From JAVJQS01 sp040218815 (GTDB lineage: Bacteria; Bacteroidota; Bacteroidia; Flavobacteriales_E; Vicingaceae), in contig JAVJQS010000007.1 in assembly GCA_040218815.1 (NCBI GenBank), positions 62,001 to 126,000 of the forward strand: a stretch of 64,000 bases of DNA, given 5' to 3'. Positions within the stretch are counted from its first letter, which is position 1. Each line of letters starts with the position of its first letter. The notes beneath the pieces were generated by a model. That model had not been told where the DNA came from. It ran no database searches and saw only the letters and a list, made by a program, of their open reading frames with translations. Positions 18,303 to 26,768 of this stretch are shown here, in pieces. The position numbers were made by a program, and so were the translations under genes.

Positions 18303-19496
18303 CTATTCTTCAATTGCAGTAATACCTGGCAGTTTTTTCCCTTCCAAATACTCCAATAAGGCACCTCCACCGGTAGAAATGTAACTTACTTGATCTTCAA
18401 ACCCAAATTTATTTACCGCAGCCGCAGAATCCCCTCCACCAATTAAAGAGTAAGCTCCATTTTCAGTAGCTTCAGCTATTGCTTCTGCGACAGAACGAGT
18501 GCCCGTTTCAAACTTGCTCATTTCAAAAACTCCCATTGGCCCGTTCCATAAAATCGTTTTAGATTTTTTTATAGTTTCAGCGTATTCATCAATGGCCATT
18601 GGTCCAATGTCTAAACCCATCCAGCCATCTTTTATATCTAAGTTGTTAGCTGCCATCACTTCAGCCTCATTACTGAATTTGTTTGCAATAATAGAATCTG
18701 ATGGTAGGAGCAAACGCACATTTTTTTCTTTAGCCAAGTTTAAAATGGTGGTTGCTAAATTCAATTTATCTTCCTCTACTAAGCTGTTTCCAACTTTTCC
18801 ACCCAATGCCTTGAAAAAAGTATAGCTCATTGCTCCACCAATAATTAAATTATCGACTTTATCAAGCATTTTTTCTATAAGCAAAATCTTATCTGAAATT
18901 TTTGCCCCTCCCATTATAGCAGTAAAAGGTTTCTGATTGTTTTCAATCAAATGATTCGCTGCATTTAATTCTTTTTCAATTACATATCCAAACATCTTTT
19001 TGTCGTCATCAAAAAAGGAAGCTATTATTGCTGTGGAGGCATGCGCTCGATGAGCTGTCCCAAAAGCATCGTTTACATAAACATCCCCTAAGTCAGCTAA
19101 TTTCTTTGCAAAAGAAACGTTACCATCTACTTCCATATTATGGAAGCGTAAGTTCTCTAATAATAAGACCTCGCCAGGCTTCAAATTTTCTGCTGCTTGA
19201 TTTACTTCCTCACCTATGCAATCAGTCACAAACTTCACCTGTCTATTTAGTTTTTCACTTAAGGTTTTTACAAGGTGTTTTAATGAAAATTTTTCTTGTT
19301 CCTGCCCTTTTGGTCTTCCTAGGTGCGATATTAATATTACAGCTCCCCCATCATTTAGCATTTTATTAATACTCGGCAAGGCAGCATCAATACGTGTTTC
19401 ATCTGTAATTTCAAACTGCTCATTAAGCGGTACATTAAAGTCTACCCTCACAACTGCCTTTTGTCCATTGAAATTATAGTCACTAATTTTTACCAT
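18303..19496 (-). CDS. pgk: Phosphoglycerate kinase
   Basis: This is the glycolytic enzyme converting 1,3-bisphosphoglycerate + ADP to 3-phosphoglycerate + ATP. The 397 residues are of normal length and show RVDFNVPL, LISHLGRPKG, LLLENLRFH, FGTAHRAHAS, GGAKISDKI, WNGPMGVFE and the nucleotide-binding GGGDSAAAV near the C-terminus. It is monocistronic, divergent from the delta' gene. I found no exact TANNTTTG box on its side of the 86-nt divergent region. Confidence 0.97.
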   Translation of the reverse strand: MVKISDYNFNGQKAVVRVDFNVPLNEQFEITDETRIDAALPSINKMLNDGGAVILISHLGRPKGQEQEKFSLKHLVKTLSEKLNRQVKFVTDCIGEEVNQAAENLKPGEVLLLENLRFHNMEVDGNVSFAKKLADLGDVYVNDAFGTAHRAHASTAIIASFFDDDKKMFGYVIEKELNAANHLIENNQKPFTAIMGGAKISDKILLIEKMLDKVDNLIIGGAMSYTFFKALGGKVGNSLVEEDKLNLATTILNLAKEKNVRLLLPSDSIIANKFSNEAEVMAANNLDIKDGWMGLDIGPMAIDEYAETIKKSKTILWNGPMGVFEMSKFETGTRSVAEAIAEATENGAYSLIGGGDSAAAVNKFGFEDQVSYISTGGGALLEYLEGKKLPGITAIEE

Positions 19497-19570
19497 CTGT
19501 CTTGTTTTTTGAAGGGTGGTAAAATTAATATTTCTGTACTAACTATAATTTAGCATCAAAATGTTTCGGT

Positions 19571-19578
19571 TAACTTTG
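19571..19578 (+). promoter_or_regulatory. Candidate -7 box immediately before delta' gene
   Basis: TAACTTTG matches TANNTTTG exactly, with only 4 nt between it and the ATG at 19583. If functional, transcription would start at or next to the start codon, giving a leaderless mRNA. Confidence 0.45.
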
Positions 19579-19582
19579 TTAT

Positions 19583-20725
19583 ATGCAGTTTAGCGAAATA
19601 GTTGGACAAGAATCCCTAAAGCAGCGCCTTGTAAAAACAGTAGTAGAAGGACGTGTCAGCCATGCGCAACTTTTTTTAGGTCAATGTGGGTTTGGCTCGT
19701 TGCCATTAGCCATAGCATATGCCCAATTCATTCACTGCACGAATAAGCAAGCAGAAGACTCATGCGGTGAATGCAACTCTTGCAAAAAAATTGAAAAATT
19801 AGCCCATCCTGACTTACACTTTTCCTTCCCGATTGCTGGTAAAGACAAGCCTACTAGTGACACTTTTATTACTGATTGGCGTGAAATAAATTTAGATAAC
19901 CCCTATTTTGGACTGGATAATTGGCATCAAAAAATCGAGATTGACAATAAGCAGAGTATTATCAATGTTCATGAAAGTCAGCGTATTATAAAAAAATTAA
20001 GCTTAAAGGCATTTGAATCAGAGTTTAAAGTATTGATTATCTGGAAGGCAGAAAACATGAATGTTGATGCTTCCAATAAGCTCTTAAAATTGATTGAAGA
20101 ACCCACCGATAAAACAATAATTTTAATGGTAGTTGAAGATGAAGAGCTTTTGCTACCAACAATTCGTTCAAGAACTCAAATTACGCGCGTTCCACCAATT
20201 AATTCTCAATTAATTGCAACAAAACTAATGGAAGAATTGGGTGTTGATCTTGCAACTGCCCAACAAAGTGCATCCCTTTCCGAGGGCAATTTGAGTACTG
20301 CAAAAGAAAAAGTTAAGCAATCAGATGAAGATGAATACTTTTTTGAATTGTTTAAAAACTGGATGCGTGCTTGTTATGAAGCCAACATAGAAAAAATGCA
20401 CCAATGGGTGGAAGAAATGTCGAGTAAAAGTGTCGGCAGAGAGGGACAAAAGCGCTTTTTAAACTTTGCATTGGAAATTATGCGCGAAGGTTTGATTCGA
20501 AATTATGGACCAGCTAATTTAAATCGATTTGATGGAGATGTAAGTACTTTCATGAAAAAATTTGCCCCTTTTGTGCATGAAAACAACGTTTTTGGCATTG
20601 TAGAGATTTTAAGTGATGCTCATTTTCACATTTCCAGAAACGCATATCCTAAAATATTATTTATGGATATGTCGATGAAATTTGCCAATTTACTCCGCAT
20701 CAAAAAACGTACATTTGTGAGTTAA
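19583..20725 (+). CDS. holB: DNA polymerase III delta' subunit (clamp-loader AAA+ protein)
   Basis: This clamp-loader subunit works with gamma/tau and delta to load the sliding clamp. The 380 residues begin with MQFSEIVGQESL, typical of the family. The P-loop region reads GQCGFGSLPLA and lacks the GKT/S of an active Walker A motif, as expected for a non-hydrolysing delta'. The zinc module is seen in CGECNSCKK and an upstream Cys. Sensor-type IRSRTQI and a helical C-terminal collar domain follow. Confidence is high for the family, slightly lower for the symbol. Confidence 0.9.
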   Translation: MQFSEIVGQESLKQRLVKTVVEGRVSHAQLFLGQCGFGSLPLAIAYAQFIHCTNKQAEDSCGECNSCKKIEKLAHPDLHFSFPIAGKDKPTSDTFITDWREINLDNPYFGLDNWHQKIEIDNKQSIINVHESQRIIKKLSLKAFESEFKVLIIWKAENMNVDASNKLLKLIEEPTDKTIILMVVEDEELLLPTIRSRTQITRVPPINSQLIATKLMEELGVDLATAQQSASLSEGNLSTAKEKVKQSDEDEYFFELFKNWMRACYEANIEKMHQWVEEMSSKSVGREGQKRFLNFALEIMREGLIRNYGPANLNRFDGDVSTFMKKFAPFVHENNVFGIVEILSDAHFHISRNAYPKILFMDMSMKFANLLRIKKRTFVS

Positions 20726-20762
20726 GGGTTTGTTCAAATAAATCCAATTTTTTTAACCACAT

Positions 20763-20779
20763 CGGCAGTTTTGCTGCCG
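20763..20779. terminator. GC-rich hairpin between delta' gene and ricT
   Basis: CGGCAG (20763-20768) and CTGCCG (20774-20779) form a perfect 6-bp stem with a 5-nt loop. No U tract follows on the plus strand, so it may be a weak terminator of the delta' transcript or a leader structure for ricT, whose ATG is at 20798. Confidence 0.45.
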
Positions 20780-20797
20780 CTTAGATAGATATAGAAT

Positions 20798-21985
20798 ATG
20801 GGCTGTGCAACATGCACGAATAAGGAAAGTGGAGTTCCGGCCGGATGCAAAAGCAATGGAAGTTGTGGCAACGGAGGATGCAATAAATTAACATCATTCA
20901 ATTGGTTGGCGAATATGTCGTTGCCAAAAAATGCTTCGCCATTTACCACTGTAGAGATTCGATTTAAAAACGGAAGAAAAGAGTTTTTCAAAAATGATAG
21001 TAACATCAGCCTTTATGAGGGCGATGTAGTTGCTGTAGATGCAGCCCCAGGACATGATGTTGGGGTTGTTTGTCTTTCAGGAGAGTTGGTTCGTCTACAA
21101 ATGCAAAAGAAAAACATGTTTTTACAGTCAAAAGACTTAAAAAATGTTCTTCGTAAAGCTACACAAGAAGACATAGAAAAATGGCAAGAAGGCAGAGCAA
21201 AAGAGGCTGAGGCGATGCACAAAGCTCGAAAAATTGCAAATGAGCTTAGCTTAAAAATGAAAATTTCTGATGTAGAGTATCAAGGTGATCAAAGCAAGGC
21301 TATTTTCTATTACACTGCTGAAGAGCGTGTGGACTTTAGAGAATTGATTGTGAAATTGGCTGATGCTTTTAAAACACGCATTGAAATGAAACAAATTGGT
21401 ATGCGCCAAGAAGCAGGAAGATTAGGTGGAATTGGTTCATGTGGTCGAGAATTGTGTTGTTCTACTTGGTTAACTGATTTTCGCTCAGTTTCTACTTCAG
21501 CAGCGAGGTATCAGCAGCTATCATTGAACCCAAGTAAATTAGCAGGTCAGTGCGGAAAACTAAAGTGTTGCTTGAATTACGAATTGGATGTTTACTTAGA
21601 TGAACTGAAAAGCTTCCCCGATACAAAGCATAAACTGAAAACCAAGAAAGGCAACGCCTTTTTCCAAAAAATGGACATTTTTGCCAATAAAATGTGGTAC
21701 TCCTATCAAGACACTCCCTATGAGTTTGTTGAAATGAGTTTGACGCGGGTAAAAGAAATTTTAGAGGAAAATAAAAAAGGGGAAACTGTAGCTGAGTTGA
21801 AAGATTATCAAGACATTCCTGTTGTTTCTACTCCAGATTATGCCAATGTAGTCGGACAGGATGACTTAACTCGTTTTGATCAAAAGAATAAGAAAGGGAA
21901 AAATAAAAAACGCAGAAATAACAAGCGCAGGAAAAATAACTCTTCTGGTCCTAATAATCCGAAATCGAATAACAAGTCCAACTAA
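20798..21985 (+). CDS. ricT: RicT/PSP1-domain protein
   Basis: This is a homologue of B. subtilis RicT (YaaT), part of an Fe-S-containing complex that influences RNA processing. The N-terminus is Cys-rich (five Cys within the first 28 residues, MGCATCTNKESG). The PSP1 domain follows, with RQEAGRLGGIGSCGRELCC and CGKLKCCLNYE as the conserved Cys motifs. The last 30 residues are a highly basic K/N/R tail, common in Bacteroidota versions and possibly RNA-binding. The gldH start directly abuts its stop, so they form an operon with the PBP gene. No RicA or RicF partner is present here. Confidence 0.88.
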   Translation: MGCATCTNKESGVPAGCKSNGSCGNGGCNKLTSFNWLANMSLPKNASPFTTVEIRFKNGRKEFFKNDSNISLYEGDVVAVDAAPGHDVGVVCLSGELVRLQMQKKNMFLQSKDLKNVLRKATQEDIEKWQEGRAKEAEAMHKARKIANELSLKMKISDVEYQGDQSKAIFYYTAEERVDFRELIVKLADAFKTRIEMKQIGMRQEAGRLGGIGSCGRELCCSTWLTDFRSVSTSAARYQQLSLNPSKLAGQCGKLKCCLNYELDVYLDELKSFPDTKHKLKTKKGNAFFQKMDIFANKMWYSYQDTPYEFVEMSLTRVKEILEENKKGETVAELKDYQDIPVVSTPDYANVVGQDDLTRFDQKNKKGKNKKRRNNKRRKNNSSGPNNPKSNNKSN

Positions 21986-22459
21986 ATGACGCTTAAAAAA
22001 CTAATTTTCAGCTCTTTGCTTTTTATTATCTTTTTTGCTGCTTGTGATGAGGGAAGAATTTATGAAGAAAGCTTAAAAATCCCAGAGTCTGAATGGGAGA
22101 GAAATGAAACAGCAGAGTTTGAATTTGAGATTGAAGATAGCCTAGCTAGTTATACCTTTTCTCTGCACTTTAGACATGCCGGGAATTACCCCTATAAAAA
22201 CATTTATCTGTTTACAAAAACAAAAAGCCCTTCTGGAAAATTAGCAGTAGACACAGCGCAAATGATTTTAGCCAACAATCAAGGAAGGTGGTTAGGTAAA
22301 GGAATTGGCGACATTTATGATTATCAGTTCCAATTTAAAAAAGGTCCAATATTCCCTGAAAAGGGAAAGTATAAGGTGGAAATCGAACAAGCTATGCGTG
22401 AAAAAACACTTAGCAATGTAACAGATATTGGAATAGGTATTAAAAAAATAAATCCTTAA
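21986..22459 (+). CDS. gldH: Gliding-motility lipoprotein GldH
   Basis: This 157-residue lipoprotein has lipobox FAAC (Cys near residue 20) and the GldH hallmarks ESLKIPESEW, FSLHFRHAGNYPYKNIY and GKGIGDIYDYQFQFK. In Flavobacterium, GldH is needed for gliding motility and supports the type IX secretion machinery; whether this organism glides cannot be read from one gene. It begins directly after the ricT stop and is followed 3 nt later by the PBP1A gene. Confidence 0.9.
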   Translation: MTLKKLIFSSLLFIIFFAACDEGRIYEESLKIPESEWERNETAEFEFEIEDSLASYTFSLHFRHAGNYPYKNIYLFTKTKSPSGKLAVDTAQMILANNQGRWLGKGIGDIYDYQFQFKKGPIFPEKGKYKVEIEQAMREKTLSNVTDIGIGIKKINP

Positions 22460-22462
22460 AAT

Positions 22463-24889
22463 TTGAAAAAAGAAAAAAGAAGTTACGGTTCTTACTTGCT
22501 TGGCTTTTGGTTGATTATAATTATTCCTTTGCTCGTTTTTTGCTTTTTACTTTACGCTGCAGGAAACTCTTGGGCTGGCTTCGATGAACTACCATCCTTT
22601 GAGCAGTTAGAAAACCCAAAAAGCAACTTGGCAACAGAAGTATATACTTCAGATGGTAAAATTCTAGGGAAATACTTTTACCAAAATCGGGTAAATGTCG
22701 ATTATCAAGACTTATCACCCAACTTGATTGATGCACTAGTTTCTACTGAAGATGAGCGCTATTACGAGCATTCAGGTATAGACCTTAGAGGTTTGGCTAG
22801 GGCTATTCTAAATGCCGGTTCAAGCGGAGGAGCAAGTACCATAACGCAACAACTGGCAAAAATGCTTTTTTCTGATTCCCCACAATCCACATGGGATAGA
22901 ATAAAACAAAAAATGCAGGAGTGGATTATTGCAGCTCAGTTGGAAAGGAGATATACTAAAGAAGAAATTATTGCCATGTATTTTAATCGCTTCGACTTTG
23001 TGAATAATGCTGTTGGGATTAAATCAGCTGCTCAGGTTTACTTTGGAAAATCACCTGATAGTCTTAAAATTGAGGAGGCAGCCCTGCTTGTAGGGATGTT
23101 GAAAAACCCTTCTTTATTTAACCCTGTAAGCAGAGAAGACACTACTTTGCATCGCAGGAATGTAGTGCTATTTCAAATGAAAAGAAATGAGGTATTAACT
23201 GCTGGACAGTATGATAGCTTGAAACAATTACCGCTAAGCTTAAACTATTCTCAGGTAGACCACAAAGATGGTATTGCTCCCTACTTTAGAGAAGTATTAA
23301 GAGCCGAATTGAAAAACATCTTCAACGAGAAAGATGAAGAGGGATTGCCAATGCTTAGAAAAGCGAATGGAGAAGAGTATGATATTTATAAAGATGGCTT
23401 AAAGATTTACACCACAATCAACTATAAAATGCAGGAATATGCAGAGTGGGCGGTAAAAGAGCACATGAGCTACCAACTGCAAAAAGATTTTTTCAAAAAC
23501 CTTTCAAAAAAGAAGAATGCTCCATTTGATTGGCGCGTTTCTCAACAAGAGGTGGATAATATTTTAAATGCCGCCATGAAACGAAGTGAGCGATACTTAA
23601 TCATGAGCGGAGAACAATGTGCCAATTGTGGCAGAAGAGGCCGTTTTCTAGAAGAAAAAACGATTAAAGGTAAGAAAGTAGTGCTCTGTTTGGCTGATGA
23701 TTGCAAGCATGAGACCCCCATTCACCCAAAAGATTCCATCATTGCATCTTTTGATCGACCAACAAAAATGAAAGTTTTTTCTTGGAATGGAGAAATTGAT
23801 ACAATCATGACTCCAATGGATTCAATTCGGTATTACAAGAGCTTTTTACAGGCTGGATTAATGTCAATGGACCCTCGAACAGGATACATTAAAGCATGGG
23901 TTGGTGGTATCAATTATGAGCATTTTGCCTATGATCATGTTCGTCAATCTAAACGGCAAGTTGGCTCAACTTTTAAGCCTTTTGTTTATTCTGTTGCGGT
24001 AGATGAGGGCTTTTCACCGTGTTATGAGGTGCCTAATGTACCTGTGCCTTTTAGAAAAGGAGAGTTTGGCCTATTGAAAGACTGGACTGCAAAAAATAGT
24101 ACGGACGACTACGGCTATAATGTGACGTTGAAGTATGGCTTAGCCAACTCTATGAATACGGTTACCTCTTGGGTAATGAAACAGTTTGGCCCAGAAAGGG
24201 TCATCAAAATGGCAAGAAGTATGGGTATAACTTCTGATCTGCCAGCAGTGCCTTCCTTGGCGCTTGGTGTTGCGGATGTTTCTGTTTTTGAAATGGTTGG
24301 TGCCTTCTCGACTTTTGCAAACAAAGGCAATTGGATTGAGCCACAGTTTTTAACACGAATAGAAGATAAAGATGGGAACATCATCAAAGAGTTTGTGCCA
24401 GACACAAGAGAAGTTTTAAGTGAAGAAAAAGCATATGTAATGCTGAATTTATTGAAGGGAGTCACAAGCTACAATTACAATAAGTTCAAAGATAAAAATG
24501 TGGCTGGAACAGGTATTCGATTGCGCTTTGCAAAAAGTGAAGAAAGGCCTTATGCAGATATTCAATACCCCATTGCTGGAAAAACTGGAACCACACAAAA
24601 TAATTCAGACGGATGGTTTATGGGTGCTACACCTGATTTAGTGACAGGGGTTTGGGTAGGTGCCGAAGATAGAAGTGTTCGTTTTACTTACACTAGTGAT
24701 GGACAAGGCGCTAATACTGGTTTGCCAATTTGGGGATATTACATGAATAAGATATATGCTGATTCTACTCTTAAAATTTCAACAGAAGATTTTGAAAAGC
24801 CCGACACCCCTTTAAGCATTCAATTAGATTGTGAGGAGTATGAAAAATCAAGGCAATCGAACAGCAATGCTGAACCAGTATTTGATTAA
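22463..24889 (+). CDS. Bifunctional penicillin-binding protein 1A-type
   Basis: This membrane-anchored peptidoglycan synthase has GT51 glycosyltransferase and transpeptidase activities. It starts at TTG, with one helix at about 10-32. GT51 motifs are EDERYYEHSGID, GASTITQQLAK and RRYTKEEIIAMYFN. Transpeptidase motifs are STFK (S502), SMN and KTGTT. Between the domains is an insertion with four cysteines, C386, C389, C409 and C414 (pattern C-x2-C-x19-C-x4-C), which I do not recall from the usual PBP1A layout. The 808 residues are normal for the phylum. It is the third gene of ricT-gldH-pbp. Confidence 0.93.
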   Translation: MKKEKRSYGSYLLGFWLIIIIPLLVFCFLLYAAGNSWAGFDELPSFEQLENPKSNLATEVYTSDGKILGKYFYQNRVNVDYQDLSPNLIDALVSTEDERYYEHSGIDLRGLARAILNAGSSGGASTITQQLAKMLFSDSPQSTWDRIKQKMQEWIIAAQLERRYTKEEIIAMYFNRFDFVNNAVGIKSAAQVYFGKSPDSLKIEEAALLVGMLKNPSLFNPVSREDTTLHRRNVVLFQMKRNEVLTAGQYDSLKQLPLSLNYSQVDHKDGIAPYFREVLRAELKNIFNEKDEEGLPMLRKANGEEYDIYKDGLKIYTTINYKMQEYAEWAVKEHMSYQLQKDFFKNLSKKKNAPFDWRVSQQEVDNILNAAMKRSERYLIMSGEQCANCGRRGRFLEEKTIKGKKVVLCLADDCKHETPIHPKDSIIASFDRPTKMKVFSWNGEIDTIMTPMDSIRYYKSFLQAGLMSMDPRTGYIKAWVGGINYEHFAYDHVRQSKRQVGSTFKPFVYSVAVDEGFSPCYEVPNVPVPFRKGEFGLLKDWTAKNSTDDYGYNVTLKYGLANSMNTVTSWVMKQFGPERVIKMARSMGITSDLPAVPSLALGVADVSVFEMVGAFSTFANKGNWIEPQFLTRIEDKDGNIIKEFVPDTREVLSEEKAYVMLNLLKGVTSYNYNKFKDKNVAGTGIRLRFAKSEERPYADIQYPIAGKTGTTQNNSDGWFMGATPDLVTGVWVGAEDRSVRFTYTSDGQGANTGLPIWGYYMNKIYADSTLKISTEDFEKPDTPLSIQLDCEEYEKSRQSNSNAEPVFD

Positions 24890-24915
24890 TACTCTTAAAA
24901 TTTATAACTTTCGCT

Positions 24916-24931
24916 TAGCTTTCAAAAGCTA
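24916..24931. promoter_or_regulatory. 16-bp palindrome upstream of scoA
   Basis: TAGCTTTCAAAAGCTA has perfect 7-bp arms around a CA centre, 22 nt before the scoA ATG. A near-match -7 box, TAACTTTC, lies just upstream (24905-24912). It could be an operator, or the tail hairpin of the PBP transcript. Confidence 0.4.
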
Positions 24932-24953
24932 TTAAGATAAAAGGATAACCGAC

Positions 24954-25649
24954 ATGAAAAAAGTAGTTAAAAATGCAACAGAAGCCATTGATGGCATAAA
25001 AAGCGGTATGACGTTGATGTTAGGAGGTTTTGGCTTATGCGGCATCCCGGAGAAGTGCATTGAAGCACTCTCTCAGTACCCTGAAATAACAGATTTAACC
25101 TGTATTTCAAACAATGCTGGAGTAGATGATTTTGGTTTAGGCTTATTATTGAAAAACCACCAAATAAAAAAAATGATCTCGTCATACGTTGGTGAAAATG
25201 CTGAATTTGAACGTCAAATGCTTAGCGGTGAACTAGAAGTAGACTTAACTCCACAAGGAACTTTAGCAGAAAAATGTAGAGCAGGTGGAGCGGGAATCCC
25301 AGCATTTTTTACTCCTGCTGGCTATGGAACCGAAATAGCTGAAGGCAAAGAAGTAAGAGAGTTTAACGGGAAAAAGTACATTTTAGAAGAAAGTTTGGTT
25401 TCGGACTTTTCTATAGTTAAAGCTTGGAAGGGAGACACCAAAGGCAATTTAGTCTTTAAAGCTACAGCTCGAAATTTTAATCCAATTATGGCTATGGCTG
25501 GCAAAATCACCATTGCTGAGGTTGAGGAATTAGTGGAACCAGGAGAGTTAGATCCAAACGAAATTCACACACCAGGTATTTTTGTGCACCGAATATTTGA
25601 AGGAAAGGATTATGAAAAGAGGATTGAACAACGAACTGTTGCCAGTTAA
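24954..25649 (+). CDS. scoA: 3-oxoacid CoA-transferase, subunit A
   Basis: With ScoB it forms the enzyme that moves CoA between succinyl-CoA and acetoacetate (or related acids), for ketone-body or short-chain acid use in the cytoplasm. The 231 residues include GGFGLCGIPEKCIEAL (the CoA-transferase family I glycine-rich signature), ISNNAG and CRAGGAGIPAFFTPAG. The exact acyl substrate is not certain. Normally scoA and scoB abut; here a 465-nt gap carrying a repeat-bounded element separates them. Confidence 0.93.
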   Translation: MKKVVKNATEAIDGIKSGMTLMLGGFGLCGIPEKCIEALSQYPEITDLTCISNNAGVDDFGLGLLLKNHQIKKMISSYVGENAEFERQMLSGELEVDLTPQGTLAEKCRAGGAGIPAFFTPAGYGTEIAEGKEVREFNGKKYILEESLVSDFSIVKAWKGDTKGNLVFKATARNFNPIMAMAGKITIAEVEELVEPGELDPNEIHTPGIFVHRIFEGKDYEKRIEQRTVAS

Positions 25650-26110
25650 TTTCCCAATATAGCAATGTTCTAATGTAATAATTGTGGAAGCTAAAGAAAA
25701 CATAATATTAAAAAAATCAATATAATTTTCATTAACATTGATTGAATATGTTGAGGTTTTAGAAGCAAATAAAAAGTATATTATTGCACGACAATTGTTA
25801 AAATCTGGCACATCAATTGGTGCTAATATTCATGAAGCACAAAATGCTGAAAGCAGAGCTGACTTTATTCATAAAGTTAAGATTGCTGCAAAAGAAGTAG
25901 AAGAAACAAAATACTGGTTAACCCTTTGCAAAGATTCAAAGTCTTATCCATTTGAAATAGAATTGGAAATAAAAATAAATGAAATTGGACTTATCATTTA
26001 TAAAATATTAAGTAGCAGCAGAAAAAATAACAATTAACTTAAAATACTAAATGGCACATTTATACATTAATAAATTGTTACATTGAAAAAATTGCTACAT
26101 TAAACAATTA
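25647..26110. mobile_element. Putative four-helix-bundle (S23/IVP-like) element with inverted ends
   Basis: The element fills almost the whole scoA-scoB gap. The left end (25647-25683) and the right end (26073-26110) are inverted copies, with 28 of 38 aligned positions identical and one 1-nt gap by hand alignment. The right end is a small array of TACATT units at 26063, 26079 and 26096; the left end holds the complementary AATGTA (25672) and AATGTT (25664). The enclosed gene starts directly after the left repeat. In RNA the ends could pair, as in the intervening sequences of 23S rRNA that carry related proteins. Mobility is inferred, not shown. Confidence 0.6.
25684..26037 (+). pseudogene. 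Four-helix-bundle (23S rRNA IVS/S23-type) protein gene with in-frame stop
   Basis: The frame from GTG 25684 reads MEAKENIILKKSI, then TAA at 25723-25725, then FSLTLIEYVEVLEANKK and the conserved core RQLLKSGTSIGANIHEAQ, ADFIHKVKIAAKEVEETKYWL. The family normally has an N-terminal helix that this stop interrupts; one base change (CAA to TAA) would explain it. A shorter product of up to 99 residues could start at TTG 25738. Known relatives are encoded inside rRNA intervening sequences or as orphans, and the Avd protein of diversity-generating retroelements has a similar fold. The function here is unknown, and the gene may be dead. Confidence 0.75.
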
Positions 26111-26114
26111 TAAT

Positions 26115-26768
26115 ATGTTAGATAAAGTAGGTATTGCAAAGCGAATCGCACAAGAACTAGAAGATGGTTGGTATGTCAATTTAGGAATAGGTATTCCGAC
26201 ATTAGTAGCCAACTATATTCCAAATGAAATTGATGTTACCCTTCAGTCAGAAAATGGGCTTTTGGGAATGGGGCCATTCCCCACCGAAGAAACAATCGAT
26301 GCAGATTTAATTAATGCTGGGAAGCAAACTATTACTACACGGCCGGGCTCAGTATTTTTTGACTCTTCAGACAGTTTTGCGATGATTCGTGCAGGTAAAG
26401 TTCAGTTAACAGTCTTAGGTGCTATGGAAGTAGATCAAAATGGAGACATTGCCAACTGGAAAATTCCTGGAAAAATGGTGAAAGGCATGGGTGGTGCTAT
26501 GGATTTAGTTGCCTCTGCTGAAAACATCATAGTGGCAATGATGCATACTAGCAGATCAGGTGAGTCTAAACTCTTAAAAAAATGTAGCCTACCGCTAACT
26601 GGTGTCAATTGCGTAACTAAAATAGTTACCAACTTGGCCGTTCTTGAAGTAAAAAATGGTTCATTTCACTTACAAGAAAGAGCCCCAGGAGTGAGTGTAG
26701 AGGAAATTCAGGAGGCTACTGAGGGTAATTTAATTGTTGAAGGAACTATACCCGAAATGAAGATTTAA
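26115..26768 (+). CDS. scoB: 3-oxoacid CoA-transferase, subunit B
   Basis: This is the catalytic partner of ScoA, with 217 residues of normal length. The active-site glutamate lies in the conserved SENGLLGMGP segment, and GGAMDLV is also present. It starts 4 nt after the right repeat of the inserted element, so its translation signals may come from the element. Its stop is directly followed by the start of a membrane protein gene (no spacer). Confidence 0.93.
   Translation: MLDKVGIAKRIAQELEDGWYVNLGIGIPTLVANYIPNEIDVTLQSENGLLGMGPFPTEETIDADLINAGKQTITTRPGSVFFDSSDSFAMIRAGKVQLTVLGAMEVDQNGDIANWKIPGKMVKGMGGAMDLVASAENIIVAMMHTSRSGESKLLKKCSLPLTGVNCVTKIVTNLAVLEVKNGSFHLQERAPGVSVEEIQEATEGNLIVEGTIPEMKI

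Noticed and set aside
26041..26110. CRISPR-like short repeats
   Set aside because: The TACATT units are only 16-17 nt apart with no unique spacers of CRISPR size and no cas genes nearby.
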